This document shows positions 48,950 to 60,731 of a stretch of 64,000 bases of DNA, in pieces. The stretch lies in assembly GCF_001949145.1 (NCBI RefSeq), contig NW_019091373.1, positions 656,155 through 720,154 of the forward strand. The letters are read 5' to 3'. The notes under the pieces were generated by a model that was not told where the DNA came from, did not search any database, and saw only the letters and a list, made by a program, of their open reading frames with translations. The stretch comes from Acanthaster planci. Its lineage: Eukaryota; Echinodermata; Asteroidea; Valvatida; Acanthasteridae. The position numbers were made by a program, and so were the translations under genes. Every line of letters starts with the position of its first letter. Positions within the stretch are counted from its first letter, which is position 1.

Positions 48950-51900
48950 TAGAAGGAACGTCTCGTGCAAAGCGGTGTCCTAGGGCACACACAGGTACCA
49001 GGGTCCAGGATCTGTTTGGAAATCATACAAAATGAAGAAATGGTAGATTTAAATATTTAGCAGGAGTGTAATTACCTGAAATGAACAGTTATGGCACTGG
49101 GAAATTTGCCAAATATCAAAAAATTCCCATGGGTACAAATCAGAGCTAGCTGGTTAACAATGAATGTATGTAAAACATTCCAGGAAGTCATTTTTGGAGT
49201 GGTTAGCTGTCTTTGCGCTTTAGAAAAAGAAGTTTGAAGAACTATACTTTTGGCATGTTCTCCTTTATACACCACTACAGACTAGTATTATTAGTATTAA
49301 GTAGTAACTATATGAAGGCCGAGTCAGGTGCTCAACATGTTCACGTACATTAACACAGCAGGCCTATGCCCTCTCCAACTCGTCTACATGTATGATGGGT
49401 TACGTGTCAACGTACCCCTTCACTTAAGTCATGTCCTTGGGTCAGATCATGGAAGAAGGACACAGAAGGAGTTTGAACTACGCAGGCTATAATATCTGGC
49501 CAATTACCGCATTCTGGCATGCCCGGTGCATGTATGTCCACGGCCAGAGCCCAACGCACGCTTGCTACGCACCACCTGTTTGCAACCATAAGTCCCCTTC
49601 GTACCCCATGATCAACGTCACAATTTTTCGGTAATCTGCATCCTTAAAATGTTGTGTACTGCAGTATAGGAAGTTGAAAATTCATGCCATCGTTTGTGCT
49701 TGGTGTAATCTGACAACATCAAATTTAGTGCTTGCGCAGTTGCTTGAATTAGGCCGTGTACCCGAAGTGTTCATGTGCAGTTGTTGCCCTTATCGAACAC
49801 TTTCTTCTGGACTTTTTTTGGGAATAAATAGCCAAGCTGTTTGTGAGATTTTGAGTTTTATTTGAATCATTTTTATTATGGAATTTACAATTTACACAAA
49901 ACCGTATTGTATGAGAACTCATGATCACTCCCTGTGATGAAACAGCGCATTTTGTTTTTCGTGAACTTAACTGTCCTGTGGTGTTCAACATGTTGTTGGC
50001 AAGTCTTAGCATAGACTTTGAAAACTGATGTTTTGGAGTGACAAAATAATATTACAAACATACGCATGGATAATGGAAAAGGGCATCAAAATCTTTTAAA
50101 ATTATTCAAAACGGCCAAAGTAAATCTAATGTTGGATATTTTTTCTTTCTGTTTCCCGGTCACTGTGATACATTGTAGTTAATTGCAAAGAAAACACCAC
50201 AAATATTGCTACGATATTACTGGCCCCACTTGTCTGGCTAAGCTGCAGGCAGTAATCAGGGATTTTGGGAATGTTTACTATTGTTTGTCTGACTGCGCAG
50301 CAATGATCATCGAGCACTTTGATGTGCTAGAGTTGTAACTCCTTCTGTGTGCTTCCTCCATGGTCAGATGTGTTTTATTCCTCCATGGTATGACCACGGA
50401 GGTACATGTAGGAAAAGATATCTGACATAACACTTTCACATTTCCACCCCTACTACCAAGAACCAATTCTATCTTTTGTCATTTTGTAAGCTTCTAATTT
50501 TTACTTACCCATGAGTAAGCCTTAATTTTTCTCACTGGAAACAAACACGTTTAGGCCTAGTGGGGATTGTATACTTGGGGACCCCCCAGTTTGGTTACAT
50601 TTTAATCTTGCAAAACTGGTAAGTCCCCCCCCCAAACAGGCAATCACTCTCTTTATTCCACTGACCCTACGTTTTGGAAATTTCAAATTGTAAATTGTGA
50701 GAAAATGTGACATTCTTACTGGTAAACTAACCATGCCAATTTGAATCCACCATGTGGCACATGTTAAAACACTCAGTTTCCCCTCAAAATTTCCCTCAAA
50801 ACTCAAAACACTGCTCTTTTTGGACAACAGTAACCCTGGTTATCGAGCATGATGTCACAGTTATCTGTCAAGGTAAATTCAAAAGTTAAAATGTAGCTCT
50901 CCCTTCTATTATAGGAACAGGGTCCCCAAATTTACAATTCCCGGCCTAGTGAGATGGCCGGCCGTCCTGTTTCCTTGCTCTATGCTATGCCCAGACTTCG
51001 TGACCTTGCAGCAAGCAAATTTGAACATGCAATCTGTTCCTTGCTCTATCGTGATCCGACAGTGAAACAAGGCCTACTTTAAACTTACATTATACTGAGC
51101 CAACTTACTTAACTTTATCCAGTAAAATTACACATAGGCATACCTACTTACATGTATAATCACTGATAATAAGAAAAGCTCTGTTTCGGAATAAGTGTTA
51201 AATCTGCGGTAATATGAAACTTTGAAAGCGAATCAAAGTCGACTGACCTTCAACAACTCGACCCTGGTCTATTGTGATATGCATGGAGTGGTTGCATGAA
51301 GCCGCCGCCCGCGGATAGTGAGTGCAGCCTAGCCTAGCCTAGCCCAGCCAGTGACTTCCGTAAGGGCCCGTGTTATTTGCGACCACCTTGAGGGCGCTGC
51401 TTTGCTCATACTTGAAGTTTGCTCGTTCGTGATGTCCCAGCCCAGCACCTGTTTATCATGTTATGTTGATGCCTGACCCCCTCGTCCTTCACCGCTCATA
51501 CAGGGAGAATTGGAAGGGCTAACCCCACCCTTGCTAACTCCTGTCAGCTAATTCGACGCCAATGTGACTTTCGCATCTTCTGTGACACCGTAGCATGGAA
51601 GTAATTAATGCAAACACGCAAGAAGGGGGCGCTTCAAAACAGCACTGATGTTGATATTATGGAGCTCAGTGCTGGAAAGACGATTGCACCATGGAGACAA
51701 AACAAACCCAATACTCACGAACAGAGCCTCTAGTTCTCACGGTACTGTCATGAATTTATAGTACCGCTGAAAACAACTTAGGTCCTAATAAAATTAATGT
51801 TTCGATGAGTGACGGAGTCTGCACGCACTGACACCGAAGCCAGCTAACCAAAAACGAAAGGAGTTCCAACCTGGTATGGCACGGCTGGGGCCCCTAAAGC

Positions 51901-54900
51901 TGGGTCACACAGGCGTACGCCACCACTACTTTAGTTGCGCACTGTTTGGACGGCATGTACTCACACCGAACACAGCACCATCGGCAACTCCGTAAACGGT
52001 GTAAACTTTTATGACATATTTGGTTTTAATGCCAATTGCTTTGTTTTATTACCAGCACGTCAGAGAAGGTGAAAGATTTGGCATGGAAATCTGAATTTTT
52101 GGCACCAAGGGTATCACTGGGGACTAACTCGTTTTTCATAATTCACAGCCCCGAGTGAACTGACAAACAGAGTGGACGTATCGGGTTGGCATAGCTTTGT
52201 GGAGAGCGTAGACCATCGTACCTTTGACCTTTATAAAAAAAATATTATAACATATAGAAAGCCGCAAATCATGCAAGCAAAATACAAAATAACCCATCCT
52301 CAAATGTTTTGACAAATTATCTTTTATGAAACCGTTGCCCCAAAATTTTCTAACATTTTACCAAATTTTCACTATTTTGTCTCCAAAATTCCCAAAAGTA
52401 TCTGTGAGGACCATTTTTACCAGAAATCGTAAATTTTTCGAGGCGCAAACTGTAAAACAATAATAGGATAAATTCAAACGTCCCTTCCTATCCCTTATCA
52501 ATAAAAGACGACAACTCTATAAACACTTTCTTGTACATTTAATATGATGAATGAAATTAATGAATATTTATGATTGTTATAGAACATTTCATCTGTCTGT
52601 CATATTTTTCCACAGCACGAATGTGAAACATTTTCGCCTGAACAAATCCTTGTAAAATCGTTGTATCATCTAAGAAACTCTTCAGTATCACTACCTGAAT
52701 AAATCTCTGAATAACCTGCGAGTTTAGAAATTTCTTCGGAATAGGATTTTGATTTACCGTGGAACATTACTTTTATTTTGTAATCAGGCTGCACGCATGC
52801 GTTTGGACGAATAATTCAGTAAAACTTGACCGACAACCCACCAGCCAGATAGAGGTTTATTTCACTACAGGCGTTGTTATTGCAAGTAGTACATTTTACG
52901 GTTTTTTAATAGCTTGAATTTTACCATTCATCCGAAATTTGGGTTAAAAATATCATGTAGAAATACGGCGATCCATATAGATGGTCATTTCTGCTAAAAA
53001 CGATATCAGGTTTTACAGAGCAAAAGTCAGCAGACGCGGTTCACTGACTGAAGTTTTGAATTCCTGCCTACTTTTGTGATTCGAAAAGAGTTTCAAATAA
53101 ACTTGTTAAAAGCTTTAAGTTCTTCTTGTTCTTCGCGATTGAGTTGTAGAATTATATGAGGTTTCTTGACAATGAGTGTTCAGTGCCGCTATATGGGGCA
53201 TGTTGTTTCGGATGAACGATTTCATAAATTTGGAAACGCCCGCGTCAAAACGCTACGCGGAATTAATTCGTCAGAGCGACATTATTCGATCAAAGATTTC
53301 GAACTGCTTATTCAACCTCCCTTGAATGGTGTGGGTGGGTTTATACTTTGTATTGTGGCCTTTTTGTCTCAGTGCCGATAGAACCACACGTGCAGTAGGG
53401 TGTGTATTGCTCGCACCCCACTAAGTAATGATGCGATTATGGCTGTTGGGCCCATAACGGTGCACGCAACAGCTGTATGCTAATTAAGCTATAGGCCTAT
53501 AGTTTGAGTCGCGCCTTTTATGTCGTGTGCGCAATGTGCTCTTGTGGGCGTATCATTTCCACCAACACATTAATTATTCGGCCAATAACAATACGTCTTT
53601 CTTTCCATCGGAGATTCCATGGAAATTCAAATATCAGAGACGGGCGATACATCAGACAGACTTCACTTCATAAAATGGAAGCCACGAGGTCATGTATCAA
53701 AGTTGTGAACAAACATTTGCGTATGTTAAAAAAGCGCGACACTGGCGGCACTGGCTACAAGTCATGTGCTGCTTTGTTTCAGGTGGGGGCTAAACAATTG
53801 TACATTTTGGAGAGGGAATTTACTTATTGTTTTTCTGATTTAGGTGGGACTATGGATGAAATGACCACTGTAGACTAGTGAAAACGACACATTGGTATCA
53901 CCGCGTCACTGTCCAATATCGAGTTTGGTTGGATTTTCGTTGAAGTTACCGATCCTTTCATTTGTTGACAAACGGTTTTGCAATAAGAGTATGAAGGATT
54001 CGAACTTCTTTTGTAAGCGGGCACGATTGTCAAGGACAGGTTGAGCATGTTGACAAAGAAATTCGGAGATGATTCTGTAATTATCAGGGTAGCGTTTGTG
54101 TTAATCTGTCTGTCCTGTGGAAGACTATAAAAAGGAAAGTCGTGAAAAGTGAACTAGGCCTACATCCCTGGACGGAATGCATCTTTTTAGGTGCTGACAA
54201 AATAACATTTCAGAACTTTCTTTGTTACACTCATTTCCAAAGACTGGAACTAAAGACCAGACGATTTGTACTGAAAAATACCATCAGGTGCAGACTGGAA
54301 AGATATTTATACTTGAAAAGAGATCACAAGACCGGAAAACTGATCCGATGAAGTAAATGGATATCAATCCGAAGTTTTCTCTCTTTGCAGTTTCTTGTCG
54401 ACAGAATGAAATGTTATTTTTATGGAAATACTGTTCTCTTCTTCTAACGTGGATTTAATAAGGCCCATGTTGGAACGAACAGACGTCTCCTTTACAATTT
54501 GTTAAATGCTTTGACCAGTTAATAATCCTCTCCAACTATGGAGGAATGAGCGGAGAAAAAATGGTCGGGTTTTCGTTGGGCCATCTGAATCGGTATGTGA
54601 AGGCAGTCGACAGGATTTGTGACCGAAATGGATGGCAATCCAGAACAGGTTGAACGGGATAGCTCGCATGACACCATCTTTTGGACAAATACATATTCAT
54701 TTCGCAGACAGAGTCCCTTTAATAAGTAATAAGCCGTGAGAAGGAAGAGTCTCATCTCATGTCAACACGGAGTAGGAGATTAATGACCCAAGTGATGACA
54801 CCATCACCATAGGAACGAAGAAGCCCCTCTTGCTCGTCCATTGTCATTCCATCATGGGGGGAAAGACTCAGATGGCCGGGCTGTTGTGGGATGATCCTCC

Positions 54901-57900
54901 ACTCATTTTGACAGCTAAATTAACCCGACATGTTGTCCAACCCCGGGAGCGAGGGCATCTCAATGGGCCGGGCCGGAAAGATGCCGGCCCAAAAAAAATA
55001 CGCATCTAGACCGCCTGTTGACGTGTTCTCCAGCTGCCGACCTTTAGTACTGTCAGAGTGGCGCTTTTTTTCCATCCCTTTCGTTTCCACTCTGTTCCAT
55101 TATCTGTAGTCTCTCTGTGTGTTTATGGGTTCTCGTGAACCACTTATGATTTTACGTGCTCGGACAAAGCCCCGATCCCCAAGTGATCCTAGTCCCGGTA
55201 TCATAAAATCACTGGTCAACATTTCATTTGTATGCCGGAAACCTTCTCAATCATTAATTTTTTTTGGTCAAAATGCAAGCACCATCATGATTGGATTGCG
55301 TCCAGATTGTGCTGTTTATGTCAGACTTGTGTTTCAGCTCCTGGAACAGAAAGTCAGCATTCTGGATCTGGTACTGTGCCATATATCCTGCCAACCCGAT
55401 CTCATCCTAGCTCGTGTATTGCTATTAATCTTCTTGCATTAAAGACATATATTGACAAACGGCCTCACTTGCGTTTATAACGTGCCGTTGCTGTCCATAT
55501 TAAATCAGTCTACTTGCGACATTTAAACCGTAACATGCCGTATGATTGACCTTACGTTCAGTCATGTGATATTAGTGCAGCTATTTATTTTGACAAAATC
55601 AGATCTGCGTTGATACTATCAAATGTTATTTTCCCTCCTCAGAGTTTTTGTTGGTTTCTTTAAAGGACAACTGTGAACTTGCATGAACAATGCAATGTGT
55701 CATTTTTCCATGAAATTTTCGGAGCATCTGAAAACAACGACGACGACAACGACGACAACAACAACAAATACAAACTGGAATACACAAAAATATCTCAGTC
55801 TGTTGTTCTGTCATCGACATAAAGGACAAAATCTTATGATAAACGGTAGGTTTACTGCATAATGTCAACCGGCTAATGAAGTTTCATACTGGACTCTATT
55901 GTTCACTTCCTCAAAATCAAACAAAAACAAAACAATTTTTCTACAATTAATGATAGCAATAATAGTTTACAAAGCATCAGGACTCATGCGACAAAATCTG
56001 GTACCGTTTACTTCACTATGTCCACCGGCTAATAAAGTTTCATACTAAACTCCATTATTCACTACCTCAAAATCAAACAAAAACAATTTTTCCCAATAAT
56101 AGTAATAATATTTTACAATGCATCTGTCCTTCATGCAATCTGCAAGTGGTAAACAGTCGGTCGAAAGAGTCATCAAAGACCGGAGCATCAGCATTCCTTT
56201 GTTCGACGTCGCTCCTCTGACGAAAAACCTCGTTATGCGCTGCAGCTCGCGGTATATCAAGGCTAGTGCCATTATTCGGTCCGCGCTTCACGAGTGATTC
56301 TGAAGTGAGTTTTATCGATCCCTCATTGTCCAAACTTGAACTGGTCTGTCAATTGCAAAACCGACAAAATGGAACCGCTTCGCTCTGCTAGGGTCAACTT
56401 CTTCCTTTTTCCTTCAACACGGTCCAAGAGTTTCGATTTCGGCCAGAATAATCGATTATCCATTCATCAGGCAAATAAAAAATAGAACCACTATGCAACA
56501 AATCCAATGAACCAGCCGTTCCAATTTGGTTACACTTAAGCAGAGGGGTTCTGATAGAAATTGCCAAGAGCTGAAACACAACAGACAGAAAAAAAGACCA
56601 CTTTATGCACGCAAATTTCTATTACATTCCGGTATCCAGCCTGAAAGTAAAAGGTTACGCAGCGAGCTTCCGGAACCCACGCGCAGTCTGCCTTTGGGGA
56701 TTTTACATTGGGCCGTCCTATCACTTTCGATAATTTGTGGAAGAGCAATTACTAACTGAAACCACCCCATGAAAAACTCATGTTGGAATTTTATCTTTGT
56801 CTTCCTCAAGTAATATTTAGGAAAAGTCACCTTAAGATGGGTAAAAATCGAACTTTATCAACGACCTTTCATGTCCGGCGATATCGAACTTATAGGTCTC
56901 CTTGTTCATGCATACACGTTTGTTTTCATTCCCATGCTTTCGTGAAAACGACATTGTACAACCTTGCAAAGATTTACCTTCCTACAGTCGATGGGTTCCA
57001 GATTCCGTTGAGTTGACATCACGCAGTTATTGTTAGCAAAGGTTAGATGAAATATTAGAATCTCTTGTAAAAGTAGAACATTAAAGTTTATTAACTTATA
57101 AACGGGTGTAAAATAATCTCTGTTTTTATTTCGGCTTCGACTACCATAAAATTTCAAACCGTAAATGCTCATCTCCGTACGAGACTGCCGCATTGCACTT
57201 TTTTTTACGTATTTTAGATTGTCGGAAGTGATGGGTCAATTTTTGGCAGGGTATTTCTCTTCTAGGTCAGGTTATTTTTCAGTTTCTTTTTATAGATTTA
57301 CATACTAGCAAATATTTTCTAAAGTCCCTTTTCTGAGTTGGATTTTTTTAAAAGTAAAAGTAAATTAAAAGTAATTGAACGAAGAAAATATTACACATTT
57401 TAAAATCTTTGTTTTTCCTATCCAAGGGTTCCGGAAGCGCGCCATCAGGGGTCAACTTTCGGGGTCAATTGTGAACTAATTAACAGGCACAATAGTTTTC
57501 AGTTTGATTGATTTTAAAGGCCTCTGCCATGTTTAAATGCACTTGTATTGTTTAATTCGGGTTTCTGTTTAAATTTTAAATACATCATCTGCCAACGACT
57601 TGTTTGTATTTTTGAATTGCAATCACGTGCAACTGTAGTCAGGTTAATCCCAGAAAATTTCCTAGACTCGCTCTTCATACAAGAGAATTTCTTTGCTGTG
57701 TTGGAGATTTTCACGGTAGAGAATGAGCCTATACTCAGTTACGAAACAACCAGATCTACGGCGGATATGCAGGGTCGGAAATCAGTTCTATAAAATATAG
57801 AAAAAGAAAAGAAACTCGTTAAATCGGATGGCTTTAAATCTGAATTATGCATTAATTTAACAAGACTGATGGGAACGTGTGTAAAACGCGTGAACGCACA

Positions 57901-59357
57901 GAAATTCAATTAAAATTAAATGCCATTCGGATATGAAATGTTTGGGAGGGTTTTTCGTATTTAATTTCAGAGGACAACATCTGCCAACCTGTTTGCATAT
58001 TTAAATTGCATTGCAATAATGGCCTCATTAATCTCCGGGATTTCCTCCAATATGCCCTCCCGTTTAAGCTTTTTTCTTTAAATCACACGCCTAATTAGAA
58101 GCTTCAATGCGCTGGCTTAGAAGATACCTAGCCACTCTTTTGCAGCGTTTTATGGGCCTTAACATGTTTTATTTTCAGGTAGCGCAACGGAACATATCTG
58201 GCTATACGCGAGCTCACGGCTTTGAAAATTCGCTGATTGGCGAACATCGGGAAAAATAATCATCCGGAGCTGTTTTTCCCTTGGAGCACGGCACAGGGCG
58301 GTACGGCCGTTCCTCGTGGCTGGTGATGTATCACATTCGCTCCATCACCCTTTCGTGCCTTGCATCCGCATAACAAGCCAACACCATCGATTATCAAGAC
58401 TCTTATTTCATAAAATTTTATACCACTGCAAGAATTTCGATGATCACCGTAGCATGAGAACAAAGAAAAACCGGCTGAGATTGGCCGAGGAGGGCCAGAT
58501 TTCTTATCTTTCTTTCCTTCATTGCTCTTTTTTTTCTTTTTCTTCCATCCGTGGAAAGAATCTCGGCACCGGCGAATGGCTCGGCGGAATAATGGCTTCG
58601 CCGCAGGGTGGCTGGCTCATTAGTCTGTACATGCGCTGTTGTGGGGTCCGCCATCCAGTACACGATTACAATCCAATCTGCCCGGCCGAAAACAAAGAGC
58701 GGACGCGTGTCCCGTTCTGCAGTGTAGTACCCCCTCACAACCAAACAAAGGAGAAGCTAACGGTACCTCTACACGCTAGCCGGGGGAACGTGCCGGGAGA
58801 TTGCAGCTGCCTCAGCTTGGCGGTCGACACACCAACCGCATCGCCGAGCAAGCCGGCTGAGCCGTATGGACGGCTGAAAGGGGGCGGGGACTTCGACGAC
58901 GACAGTTTAACGATAAGCGCCCATGACGGAATTCACTGGTCCGTTGCGCATTCTACGGGCCAACCAGAAGGCTTGCTGACTTGTTAGCATCTCGTCGGCC
59001 GAGTGACAGAATTTGCGCGTCACATTTAACTGTGCAAAACGCCGCTAATGCCCGCATTCTGCCACATGAAAACGGGAAGTCAGACGTGTTATCACCACCT
59101 GTGGTCCTTCCCGTGCATAATAGGTGGAATCTGTGAGCTTCGTTTACCGACAATACTGATGAGGCTTACTCTGTAATAGATCTCTACTGATATCTCCAGT
59201 CACCTGCTACCTGGTCGGTGTTCACACTTCGCAGTAAACGGGACGATTCTTGTTGTCCTCCCTGCACACGTCTACGTCTCTAAACGCACGACGGTTTGAC
59301 GATAACGGTGGCGGTTGGCATTGCGGGGTCTGCGGGTCCCCCCGTTCAAGCGAGAAG
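48950..59357. other. 10.4 kb between divergent HyuA-DUF917 and INSM genes
   Basis: No recognisable gene. The left edge should hold the HyuA-DUF917 5' UTR and promoter; an in-frame TAG lies upstream of its first ATG, and a possible 5' UTR acceptor (gtgccctag) sits near 48983. There is a CCTAG-rich tract at about 51325-51350 (GCCTAGCCTAGCCTAGCCCA), a 156-bp tandem duplication at 55845-56155, and a GC- and CpG-richer stretch at 58260-59357 that is the likely INSM promoter and 5' UTR. An open frame at 58316-58987 has no family signature. Confidence 0.4.
55845..56155. repeat. tandem duplication, 156-bp unit, two copies
   Basis: Both copies contain AACCGGCTAAT/CACCGGCTAAT, AAGTTTCATACT, CTCAAAATCAAACAAAAACA and an AATAATAGT segment, in the same order. 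CCGGCT occurs at 55869 and 56025, giving a 156-bp period. The copies have diverged by substitutions and small gaps. Confidence 0.75.
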
Positions 59358-60731
59358 ATGCCGAGGGGGTTCCTGGTGAAACGAAACAGGAAATCCGGGT
59401 CTGTCTCCTACCGTTCTCGCTGCTCCGACGAAGATCAGGATGATGCCTACATCGAGAATGATGGCACGGAGTGCTATACTAAGCCATTCAATTCCCCGGA
59501 CTCCGGCTACGGTCACAGCCCGGTTACGCTGCTAGTGAAGGAAAGCCCGGCCTTCAGATTCGACAAGGAGTCCGTCTACTCTCGTGTTAGCTCTCCCCAC
59601 CTGAACAACTGTTCCTACCCGTCCCCGCTGACTTACAGTTCCCCATCCTCTGCATCCCTGAACACCGAGAGGAACAAGACGCTCTGGCCTTTCACCGTGA
59701 CTCCTACAACGCCGCCCAGGAGACTCCCCTCCGGCGTCCCGCCCCCTCTCAGAATAAAGCGCCCGCTATCCGAGGAGAACGAGCGAAAACAGCACAAAGC
59801 CAAGAAGCCCAAAGCCGCCCGCAAACTCAACTTTGATGAGGACAATACCTCTCCCGTTCACGGCACCATCATCCGTGGTGATGTGTCGTCCAATGGAGGT
59901 CCAGATAATGGTAAAGGTGCCAACGGGGGATGCGACAGTGACAAGGGTGGAGCGCAGGACAACAGCCTTGGCGGGGACTTCGTCTGTCAGCTGTGTAAAG
60001 AGCAGTACCCTGACCCCTTCTCCTTGGCCCAACATAAGTGCTCCCGTATTGTGCACGTTGAATATCGCTGCCCCGAGTGCGACAAAGTGTTCAACTGCCC
60101 AGCCAATCTAGCCTCCCACCGACGATGGCACAAGCCACGACCCAACAGCCGGTCCACGCCCAACTCTCCTCGCATCCTGCCGGCATCACCCGCCAAACCG
60201 GACGGTAGCAAGACCTTCGAGGTGACCCATCGGGCCGAGCAGCCGGACGAATCCTTGACCCTCATCAAGGATGATCTGACCAGCACTGGGAGTGACAGCA
60301 GTCGCAGTACTCCGAGCCCCGGGCAGGCCGCACCCAACGAGGAGGGGCAGTACGAGTGCGACCAGTGCGGCAAGAAGTTCCGGCGGCCGGCCAACCTCCG
60401 GAAGCACATGCAACACCACGGTGAGGAGGACACCTATCCGTGTCAGTACTGTGGCCAGACGTTCAGCAGCCTGACCAGCCGGGCCAAGCACGTCCTGACT
60501 CATGCCGTGGGCCCAAAGGAGGTCAACTGTGACGTGTGTGGAGGCTCCTACCAAAACAAGATGGCGTTAGACCAGCACGTGCGACTACATCACTCAAGCG
60601 AGGTCTACCCGTGCAAGTATTGCTCTTGTAACTTCACCAGTTCACCTGGGCTGACTCGACACATCAACAAAAGGCACCCATCTGAAAACAGACAAGTCAT
60701 TCTGCTTCAGCAATTGCCTGTGCACCCGTGA
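59358..60731 (+). CDS. INSM1: INSM-type SNAG zinc-finger transcriptional repressor, single exon
   Basis: INSM1 (IA-1) and its relatives nerfin-1 and EGL-46 are nuclear repressors that drive neuronal and endocrine differentiation and recruit KDM1A/CoREST through the N-terminal SNAG motif. The 457-residue protein opens with MPRGFLVKR, an exact SNAG motif, at the only in-frame ATG of the upstream frame; context AAGATGC is good. A Pro/Ser-rich stretch follows, then KKPKAARKLNFDED (149-162), matching the conserved INSM motif. Zinc fingers: atypical C210/C213/H226/C228; C238/C241/H254/H258; C334/C337/H350/H354; C362/C365/H378/H382; C391/C394/H407/H411; C419/C422/H435/H440. The end, GLTRHINKRHPSENRQVILLQ, is near-identical to vertebrate INSM1. 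Intronless, as in vertebrates. Finger four (362-382) looks additional to the vertebrate set. An INSM1/INSM2 pre-duplication gene is likely. Confidence 0.94.
   Translation: MPRGFLVKRNRKSGSVSYRSRCSDEDQDDAYIENDGTECYTKPFNSPDSGYGHSPVTLLVKESPAFRFDKESVYSRVSSPHLNNCSYPSPLTYSSPSSASLNTERNKTLWPFTVTPTTPPRRLPSGVPPPLRIKRPLSEENERKQHKAKKPKAARKLNFDEDNTSPVHGTIIRGDVSSNGGPDNGKGANGGCDSDKGGAQDNSLGGDFVCQLCKEQYPDPFSLAQHKCSRIVHVEYRCPECDKVFNCPANLASHRRWHKPRPNSRSTPNSPRILPASPAKPDGSKTFEVTHRAEQPDESLTLIKDDLTSTGSDSSRSTPSPGQAAPNEEGQYECDQCGKKFRRPANLRKHMQHHGEEDTYPCQYCGQTFSSLTSRAKHVLTHAVGPKEVNCDVCGGSYQNKMALDQHVRLHHSSEVYPCKYCSCNFTSSPGLTRHINKRHPSENRQVILLQQLPVHP

Noticed and set aside
58316-58987. 223-codon open frame upstream of INSM
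   Set aside because: No domain or family signature. It lies in the GC-richer promoter/5' UTR stretch where long open frames arise by chance.
59250-59357. 36-residue N-terminal extension of the INSM protein
   Set aside because: It would start at TTG. The SNAG motif must be at the N-terminus to work, and MPRGFLVKR begins exactly at the first ATG.
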